Below, piece after piece: positions 46,428 through 52,958 of a DNA stretch of 52,958 bases (the first letter of the stretch is position 1; the number at the start of each line of letters is the position of its first letter). The notes beneath the pieces were generated by a model. It was not told the DNA's origin and searched no databases. It saw only the letters and a list, made by a program, of their open reading frames with translations. This DNA is from an uncultured Collinsella sp. (lineage in GTDB: Bacteria; Actinomycetota; Coriobacteriia; Coriobacteriales; Coriobacteriaceae). The position numbers and the translations under genes are program-made. The stretch covers positions 1 through 52,958 of the forward strand of contig UQWS01000014.1 in NCBI GenBank assembly GCA_900544875.1, given 5' to 3'.

Positions 46428-49400
46428 CTACTTAGCCTTGCTGCGACGATGGAAGAAAGCGCCGATCGCGGCGATGATGGCGCCAAGACCACCGACGGTC
46501 GCGACGGTCGCCGCCGTCTGGTCTCCGGTATTGGGAATCGCCGAACCGTTCTTCTTGCTGCCCTGGGCCTTGTCGCCTGCGGGCTTGCCCGCCTGGTTGC
46601 CGCCGTTCGAGCCATTGCCGGAACCCTGGTTGCCCGAGCCGCCCTGGTTGCCGGAGTCGGCATCCCTGAGGCTCTCAATGGCCAGCTTGAGCTGGTCATA
46701 GGCCGCCTGGAGCTGGGTGTCGGAAGCATTCTCATCACCCAAGACGTCCTCGGCGTAGGTAATGGCATCCGTCAGGGCCTTGACAGACTCGTCCGTCTTG
46801 CCCCTGGTGTCAGTCTCCTTCGCCTGCTTGACCAGGGCCTTGAGCTGCTTCTTAGTCGGATTCTCGACCGGGACCACCGGGGTCTTCTCGAGCGCGCCGC
46901 GGGCGCTCTCGAGCGCCCTGAGCGCCTGGTCGACCTCGTCCTGCGTGGCGTCCTCATCGCTCAAGATGGCGCGGGCGCTCGCCAGGGCGTTCTCGAGCGC
47001 CGTCCAGGAGGCCTCGGTGTAGTCACCGGCCTTGAGGTCGCCGGCAGCAACCTCGGCATCAACCTTTTCGATCGCGGTAGCGAGATCATCCTTCGCCACC
47101 GGATCGGGGACGGCCGTACCGTAGAACTTGAGCTCCGCCATGCTGCAGTAGGCATCAACGTCGCCACCGCCGGCGTGAATCACCTTGACGGTCACGTAGC
47201 GACCGCGCGCGGCGCCAAAGCTCATCTGCTTCCAGTCGCCACGGTCGGTGAGCACGCGGCCGTCGTTGTCGAAGGCGAACGTACCCATCGACGCGGCGGT
47301 GCCCATCTCATAACCGTCGGCAGTGTCGGAGACCAGTATCTCGGCCTCGAAGATATCGCCGTTAGTGCCGCCGTCCTGGCGCGGCAGGAATGTAACGTCG
47401 GTGAGATCGTAGTCGCGGCCCAGGTCGACACTCAGATACTGGGGCATACCGGTCCCATGGGCCCAGTCGCTGTGCCAAAGCGTCCGCTCGTCGCCGTCGA
47501 GAGCGTTGACGGCGTTGCTGCCCTCGTAGTCGGCCTCACTCGAGAAGTCGGCCACCTTGACGTTCTTGCGGTTCTCGGGCGTGTTGATGAGGATCTTCTC
47601 ATCGACAGGGCGCATCTTGAGGCCGTCGATTGCCTTCTCGATCTTGGCAGTGGCGTCTGCGACATCCTTCTTGCTATAGCTGCCCTGGCCGCTGTCGAGG
47701 AGCTTCCGAGCCGCCTCGACCGCAGTGGTGAGAGCTGCATAGGAATCCTTGGTGTAGACGGACTCGCTGTAGCCCGCGGCCTTGGAAAGCGCTGCCACGA
47801 GCGCAGAGGTATCGACACCAGCCTTGACCTCGACCTCATAGGATGCGGTCTTGGAGGGGTCGAGTACCGACGCCACCGTGATCTTTGCCTTGCCGGCCTT
47901 GTTGGCACGCAGGTAGTAGCTCACGCTATCGCCAGCCTGAACAGCGGAGACGCTTACCACAGAGGGGTCGGAGCTCTCGACCGTCACATAGGGGTAGCCA
48001 GCGCTCTCAGGCGTAGCCTTGGCGTCGACGGGCGTAATGTCGCCTTCAAAGAACTCGGTCTGGTTCTTGCCTAGCTCGACACCCTCGATGGCCTCGACAC
48101 CCTGCGTGTAGTTGAAGTTGACCTCACGCAGTGTGAGCATCTGGTCACCCGATGCCTCAAGCGGCGTGACCTCGACCTTGGTCGCCTTCTTGCCCTTGTT
48201 CTCGGCAGAGAGGCCAAAGGCGTAGCGAGCCCGGAAGGAATCGTACTCCCCGCCCGCGAACTCTTGGGTCGAGCCATCCTCGAACGTCACGACAGCCTTG
48301 ATCTTCTGCACGGTTCCGTTGCCACCGTTGCGGTTAACGACCTCGACACTATCGAGTTTCGACGGCGTCTTAAATGCGAATGTCATCGTGGTGGGAAGCT
48401 TCACGTAACTCGGAAGCTTACCCTCGCTGTCCCAGTTGCCGCTCCAGTCCCATAGGAACTCAAAGCCGTTGTCGCCCTCGTTATTATCGAACAGCGCGTT
48501 ATAGCTCTTCTGCTGGATAAGTTTCTCGACGTTGGTCCCGTCGTCGGTCGTGAGCTCATCGTTGGTCATCGTGATGTTGAAGGCATCCTGACCGTACTCG
48601 GCGACCGTTGGCTGAGGAACATCCGGCATCGTCACCGTGCCGTCGCTCGCAAACTCAAGCGCGTCGCATGCCGGACCGATGAGCCAAGATGTCGAGGGCA
48701 GTTCGACCTTGCCGGCGGTCTTGGCCTTGAGCTTGAAACTCGCCACCGCGCCGGTACCGTTGTAGAGCTTGCCATCGCCGCGGTTGGCAAAGGCGAGATT
48801 GATAGTCTGCGTTCTGTCCGCGAACTGGACCTTCTCGCGAGACAGGTTCTCCATGCCGGCAGTCGAGCCGTCCTGCGCGATGCTCTCGGACACAAACTCG
48901 AACTGGTCGCTCTTGAAGTTGACGAGAGCGCCCAGGGCGTTGACGTTCTTGGCGTCGGCCGCATAGACATCAACGGTGATCTCATCACCAGCCTCGACCT
49001 CGGTCTTGCTCGGTATCACCGCGAGCGAACCTGCGACCTTGCCCTTTTGTTTAGTGCCACCGTCAAGACCCGCCATGGTGAACGAGTAATCGTAGACGTC
49101 GTAAACGCCGTTATCGTTGAGGTCGGCGAAGTGGTCGCGGATCTGCGAACCGAACGTCGGGGTATCGGGCTCGCGATTCTCGAGGCCCAGGTAGTTCTTC
49201 ATGTTGGAGTAGTCTCCGTCGGAGATCGTGGCCTTGTTGAGGTTGGAGCCCACGGCGAAGCCATCCGTGCCGTCGGTCTTGTAGATGGCAATCTCGGACG
49301 CGGAGAAGAAATTGCCGACCGAGGCGAGCGGTGTCATGCGCACGTAACGGGCGGCCACGGTGCCGTCAAACGCTACCGTCTTACAATCAGCGGAACGTGC

Positions 49401-52400
49401 CCAATCGACCTCCTGGCTCGTCCAGTGGACGCCATCGAGACTCGTCTCAACACGCATCTTGGTCACAGTGCCGTTGCCGGCGTCATCGCGCGGATAGTAC
49501 TCGAGCTTATCGAGCTTGTAAGCGCGTCCATAGTCAACGGTAAGCGCCTTGCCCAGATCGTTGCCACCGGAGTGGAAACCGCCGTCGCCCGACTGGAACT
49601 CATGGTCGAAGGCGAGCTCGGCCTTATGGCTGCCGTAAAGTGAGCCCTCCCAGGTGATTTGCTCGGCGTCGGGGACGTTCCGCCACGGATCGAGTGCGGA
49701 GTTCGCCTCGAGCACATCGCTCCAGGCGGAGTAACCCTCGGCGTTGCGCGAACGAATCTGGTAGGTGTGCTTGCTATTGTAGGCGAGGTCGGTGTGCGTG
49801 AACTCGGCCGCATCACCCACGGCAAACACAGTGCCGTCGACCTTAAGGTCGTAGGAGGTAGCACCATCGACCTTTCCCCAGGTGAGCTTGATGCTCGTTG
49901 GGGTCGTGACGTCCTCGGGGGCAGCAAGGTTCGTGGGTGCGGAGAGGTTCTCGTTGAGGCGATCGGCTGTGAGCGTTGCGTCGGCGTTCACGAAACCGCC
50001 CAGCTCAAGCGTCTGCGCCGCTGCAGCAACATCGGTCTTCGCGAACTTGACGTAGACCTTGGGGTTCGTGGTGATCTTGGTGTTGTTGAAGCTCTCGCCC
50101 TGCTCGGCCTCGGTGCCGTCCGCATCGCTGCCGTAGTGGTTGAGGTTGGGGGTCTTGCTGTAGAAGTAGACCGCCTGGCCGGCCTCGGGGGTCGCGGCGT
50201 CAAAGGTCTCCTGCGAGTTGACCTCAACCACGTTGAGTGCGGATCCGCCGTTCTTGGCGACGACGCTCGTGGGCTTGGCGGACACATTGGCCACGAAGGT
50301 CGTGGTGCGGTTGGAGTCGTAGCCGTTGTAGCCGCCCTGCGAGGCCTCGGCGGTAAAGGTCGCGGTGCCGCCTGCGGCCTTGGAGCTGTAGACGGTGCTC
50401 ACATGCTCACCGTAGGAGATATTGTCGATCGTGCCGTAGGAATCGTCCTCAGTCGTGTTGTTTTCGATGGAGGAGCCGTCGTCCTCGTACTGCGTAAAGG
50501 TGCCGTCGCCCTCGGTGGCGAAGAACTCGACGATACGCTGACTGCGGTCGGTACCCTTGGTGTTGGTGTCGCTCACTGCCTCGGGGTTGTTGTTCTCGGC
50601 GTACATCGGCACGATAGCGTTGGCCTTCACAAACAGCGGCAGCTTCCAAAGCGGAGCCTCGTAGTTGTTGAGAACCTGGCCGCCGCGATACTGCTTACCC
50701 GAGAAGTAATCGATCCAGATGGTGGGATTCTCGTCGGTGCCGTAGTTGGGGAGGTAGATCCCATTGCGAATGTCGTTGCCGTTCTCATCTGCCTGGGTAT
50801 CCTGATACACCGGTGCCACTAGGAAGTTCTCACCGAACATATACTGGTACTGCGTCGAAGTGCTTGCGGCGTACTCGGAGTTGTCAGAAAGCAGCATGGC
50901 GCGGATCATGGGCAGGCCGGCATCGCCGTTACCCGTGTCGATGTTGGCCGCCGAGGCCGCGCTCGTGTAGATATAGGGCATGAGCTGCGCCTTGAGCTTG
51001 AGATAGAAGCGCGAGATGCCTGTGTAGGGATCGCCGTGCGTCATGGGCGATTTACGGTAGGTGCCCCAACCGTCCATGTCGAGCATAGAGGGCGTGAACG
51101 TCTTCCACTGGTAGTCACGCGCAGAGATGATGGGGTCGCCGCCAAAGATGCCATCCATGTCGGAGCCGATGTTGGGGTTGCCCGAAAGACTCTGACCGAT
51201 ATACGTGGGGATATGGAAGCGAATGTACTCCCAGTTACCGCCATACTGGTCGCCGGTCCAAATGCCACCAAAGCGCTGCGTGCCGGCCCAACCATCGAGC
51301 GTGATGATGTTGGGGCGCTTGTTAGCGCCGGTCGTCACCGTGTCATAAGCTGTCTTGATGCCATTAAGACCAAAGGAGTAGCCAGATCCAACCCAGGCAA
51401 CGTCGGTCTTAAGGGTAGTGATGCCTCCCGTCTTGACCTCGGCGTCGAAGTCGCGAAGCAGATGCCACGGGGTCTCAGGGTTGCTGTCGGGCTCAAGGTT
51501 GGACTGGGTCCACAAGCCCGTGCTCACACCCTTTGAGTTGGCATACTCGGTGAACTTCTTAAGGTTGTCGACGTTGGCACGCACAGCGTTAAGACGGTCG
51601 GCCGAGCTCGCTCCGTCGGAGTTGACGCCGCCGGTCTTGTAGTAACCGTTCTGGCCATAGCCGGCGCCGTAGCCGTCGTTCGGCAGGAACCAGCCGAGCG
51701 GCATGTCGCTGTCCTCGTAGTCATCGATAACCTGCCGAGCAGAGAACTGGCGGTCGAAATCGGTCGCTTTCATGTTCTCGGTATCAACCGTAGGGCCCTC
51801 ACCGTTGAGCGTCTCGGCCGCAAGTGTGCCGTCGAGCTTGTAGCCCGTCGACATGCCAGACTCGTACTTAACGTCGCCCTTCTCGCTCGAGGACTTGCTG
51901 CCCTTGGTCTCCCACTTCTTTTGACCCGAGGTCGTTGACCAGCCATCACGGTTATAGGCATTAAGATGACCAAGGTAGAACCCGTACTCGGGCAGCAGTA
52001 CCGGGTTACCGGTCACCTTGTAGTAGTCCTGCAGCATCTCAGTTGCCACGTTCGAAGCTCCCTCGTTGGTCGCCACGAAGTAGTAGGCATCAAACTCATT
52101 CTCGCTGTGCAAAGTCGTGACCGTCGATGAGTCCGTGGAACCGAAGTCGTAGGAACCCTCTGCAAACGTGTTTCGGAGCACGCCGTAGCCGTCACTCGTC
52201 CAATAAAACGGGTTGGGCGAGGCAACGCCGCCATCGGTCCAGTTGTTCGTGTTGGAGATGGCGATGGTCTGGTTGGTGTGCAGGAAGCGTCCGTTCTGGG
52301 TGCCGCCGCCAAAGAAGTTCTCGGACTTCTCCTTGGCGAGCGTCTGGACGGTACCCTTCTTATCAAGGTCGAGGGACGCGGACTCGGAAACCACGACACG

Positions 52401-52841
52401 GTCGCCTGACTTGATACTCATCTTGCCAGTCGCCTTGTCCAGGATCACGGTCGCCTTTCCGCCGGTGATCTCGATAGTGTCGCCCTTGTCGGCAACCGTC
52501 GCACTCGGCTTGCTGTAGGTGTCCGAGGTATCGGGCTGAGCCTGGATCTTAGCCGTGTGGGACTTACTGCGCGGCGTGGCGTACTCGGAAAACTCACCCT
52601 TGGGGTCGACGTTATAACGGAAAATACCGTCCTCGAGGAACGTAATACGGCCCTTGATGCCGTCAGCGAAATCGATGTCGACGACATTCGAGGCAGACTG
52701 GGACACGGTCGCCGAGTCGACGCCCTTGAGTGGCGTGGCAATCGCCTGCTGGGGATTGGCAAACACGAGCGTCGCTGCAGTGGCAACGAGGACCGCGCTT
52801 CCCTTCACCCACCGTTTCGTAAAAATGGAATTCCTGCGCAC
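46428..52841 (-). CDS. Cell-wall-anchored multidomain GH31 glycosidase
   Basis: A 2137-residue secreted enzyme. Signal peptide (about 1-35); GH31 N-domain and barrel (about 50-750) with nucleophile Asp480 (LKTDVAWVG) and acid/base Asp530 (GIWTGDQYGG); C-terminal beta domains; FN3 (about 967-1050); F5/8C carbohydrate-binding module (about 1060-1190); a dockerin-like EF-hand DLNDNGVYDVYD (1240-1251) followed by a cohesin-like domain (about 1268-1385); a second F5/8C-like module; Ig-like BIG2; three FIVAR repeats with a third F5/8C between them; then IPNTG (2102-2106), a helix and HRRSKAK. The active-site sequence resembles the GH31 clade containing alpha-N-acetylgalactosaminidases, so a mucin-type substrate is likely but unproven. 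Start is GTG with AAGGAG upstream. Confidence 0.9.
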   Translation of the reverse strand: MRRNSIFTKRWVKGSAVLVATAATLVFANPQQAIATPLKGVDSATVSQSASNVVDIDFADGIKGRITFLEDGIFRYNVDPKGEFSEYATPRSKSHTAKIQAQPDTSDTYSKPSATVADKGDTIEITGGKATVILDKATGKMSIKSGDRVVVSESASLDLDKKGTVQTLAKEKSENFFGGGTQNGRFLHTNQTIAISNTNNWTDGGVASPNPFYWTSDGYGVLRNTFAEGSYDFGSTDSSTVTTLHSENEFDAYYFVATNEGASNVATEMLQDYYKVTGNPVLLPEYGFYLGHLNAYNRDGWSTTSGQKKWETKGSKSSSEKGDVKYESGMSTGYKLDGTLAAETLNGEGPTVDTENMKATDFDRQFSARQVIDDYEDSDMPLGWFLPNDGYGAGYGQNGYYKTGGVNSDGASSADRLNAVRANVDNLKKFTEYANSKGVSTGLWTQSNLEPDSNPETPWHLLRDFDAEVKTGGITTLKTDVAWVGSGYSFGLNGIKTAYDTVTTGANKRPNIITLDGWAGTQRFGGIWTGDQYGGNWEYIRFHIPTYIGQSLSGNPNIGSDMDGIFGGDPIISARDYQWKTFTPSMLDMDGWGTYRKSPMTHGDPYTGISRFYLKLKAQLMPYIYTSAASAANIDTGNGDAGLPMIRAMLLSDNSEYAASTSTQYQYMFGENFLVAPVYQDTQADENGNDIRNGIYLPNYGTDENPTIWIDYFSGKQYRGGQVLNNYEAPLWKLPLFVKANAIVPMYAENNNPEAVSDTNTKGTDRSQRIVEFFATEGDGTFTQYEDDGSSIENNTTEDDSYGTIDNISYGEHVSTVYSSKAAGGTATFTAEASQGGYNGYDSNRTTTFVANVSAKPTSVVAKNGGSALNVVEVNSQETFDAATPEAGQAVYFYSKTPNLNHYGSDADGTEAEQGESFNNTKITTNPKVYVKFAKTDVAAAAQTLELGGFVNADATLTADRLNENLSAPTNLAAPEDVTTPTSIKLTWGKVDGATSYDLKVDGTVFAVGDAAEFTHTDLAYNSKHTYQIRSRNAEGYSAWSDVLEANSALDPWRNVPDAEQITWEGSLYGSHKAELAFDHEFQSGDGGFHSGGNDLGKALTVDYGRAYKLDKLEYYPRDDAGNGTVTKMRVETSLDGVHWTSQEVDWARSADCKTVAFDGTVAARYVRMTPLASVGNFFSASEIAIYKTDGTDGFAVGSNLNKATISDGDYSNMKNYLGLENREPDTPTFGSQIRDHFADLNDNGVYDVYDYSFTMAGLDGGTKQKGKVAGSLAVIPSKTEVEAGDEITVDVYAADAKNVNALGALVNFKSDQFEFVSESIAQDGSTAGMENLSREKVQFADRTQTINLAFANRGDGKLYNGTGAVASFKLKAKTAGKVELPSTSWLIGPACDALEFASDGTVTMPDVPQPTVAEYGQDAFNITMTNDELTTDDGTNVEKLIQQKSYNALFDNNEGDNGFEFLWDWSGNWDSEGKLPSYVKLPTTMTFAFKTPSKLDSVEVVNRNGGNGTVQKIKAVVTFEDGSTQEFAGGEYDSFRARYAFGLSAENKGKKATKVEVTPLEASGDQMLTLREVNFNYTQGVEAIEGVELGKNQTEFFEGDITPVDAKATPESAGYPYVTVESSDPSVVSVSAVQAGDSVSYYLRANKAGKAKITVASVLDPSKTASYEVEVKAGVDTSALVAALSKAAGYSESVYTKDSYAALTTAVEAARKLLDSGQGSYSKKDVADATAKIEKAIDGLKMRPVDEKILINTPENRKNVKVADFSSEADYEGSNAVNALDGDERTLWHSDWAHGTGMPQYLSVDLGRDYDLTDVTFLPRQDGGTNGDIFEAEILVSDTADGYEMGTAASMGTFAFDNDGRVLTDRGDWKQMSFGAARGRYVTVKVIHAGGGDVDAYCSMAELKFYGTAVPDPVAKDDLATAIEKVDAEVAAGDLKAGDYTEASWTALENALASARAILSDEDATQDEVDQALRALESARGALEKTPVVPVENPTKKQLKALVKQAKETDTRGKTDESVKALTDAITYAEDVLGDENASDTQLQAAYDQLKLAIESLRDADSGNQGGSGNQGSGNGSNGGNQAGKPAGDKAQGSKKNGSAIPNTGDQTAATVATVGGLGAIIAAIGAFFHRRSKAK

Positions 52842-52958
52842 CTGGTCTCCTTTCTTCCGAGATGCTGAGGTGCCGAGGACGCCCCATTACAGTCTGAAGT
52901 GGGCCACCGATAAATTTCGATGGCGAGCATTCGGCGCATTGCCTACGATACGGGCAAG

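Noticed and set aside
46419..48074. Plus-strand open frame of about 550 codons at the 3' end of the GH31 gene
   Set aside because: Antisense shadow of a gene with strong codon bias; it has no motifs and starts inside the terminator region.

Overview
The window looks like chromosomal DNA from a Collinsella-type coriobacterium (Actinomycetota, class Coriobacteriia). The inference rests on the GC-rich, strongly strand-biased codon use, an Ech-type energy-converting hydrogenase next to NADH:flavin oxidoreductase and NfnAB genes (anaerobic, ferredoxin-based metabolism), the mix of Gram-positive features (sortase, LPXTG-like anchor, ECF transporter), and many -10 boxes of the form TACAAT/TATAAT. 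No 16S rRNA or other marker is present, so the genus is an inference.

Layout. 1-5405: a three-gene ABC-2 exporter (minus) divergent from a two-component system (plus) that probably controls it. 5406-5995: a non-coding stretch with two nested palindromic elements. 5996-11631: an echABCDEF-ordered [NiFe] hydrogenase operon in which the EchA and EchB membrane subunits are one 960-residue polypeptide. 11632-15160: an orphan double-HTH protein, an old-yellow-enzyme family oxidoreductase and initiator tRNA-Met. 15353-17429: coaX, then a lower-GC AAA ATPase bracketed by 41-bp palindromes. 17682-21928: a biotin-ligase-like protein, a FolP-FolK fusion, a sirtuin and exonuclease III. 21929-22466: a second, mirrored copy of the palindromic composite. 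22467-25886: an ECF transporter (S, fused A-A, T). 25916-29360: glmU, prs, pth. 29720-31959: nfnA-nfnB electron-bifurcating transhydrogenase. 31960-32413: an array of 55-nt hairpins. 32414-36113: a cytidylate-kinase-like protein and a four-gene polar amino-acid ABC transporter. 36466-38866: YqeY-like protein, a peptidyl-prolyl isomerase and a PTS IIA protein. 39019-46210: purN, purM, purF, and separately purE, interrupted by a CmpB-type membrane protein, a MoaE-like protein and a class B sortase. 46428-52841: a 2137-residue cell-wall-anchored GH31 glycosidase.

How it fits together. Ech (ferredoxin to H2 plus an ion gradient) and NfnAB (ferredoxin/NADH/NADPH balancing) are two ferredoxin-linked redox modules of a fermentative anaerobe. 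The sortase lies 635 bp downstream of the GH31 gene in the same orientation, with purE between them, and could anchor that enzyme through its IPNTG signal; the enzyme's modules suggest host-glycan foraging. Most other genes are housekeeping (purines, folate, CoA, cell-wall UDP-GlcNAc, PRPP, translation).

The least explained content is the non-coding DNA. At least five families of palindromic elements recur here, several with exactly conserved unit length: A (152 bp, 2 copies), B (160 bp, 2 copies, sharing a core with A), C (55 bp, 4 copies, three of them in an 80-bp-period array), P (41 bp, 3 copies around the ATPase) and a looser GGGGAC family. A 189-bp, in-frame, inverted-repeat-ended segment also sits inside the ECF ATPase gene. 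The A/B elements, with four compensatory base-pair changes and a fixed mirror-image pairing between convergent genes, are the best candidate for something undescribed.
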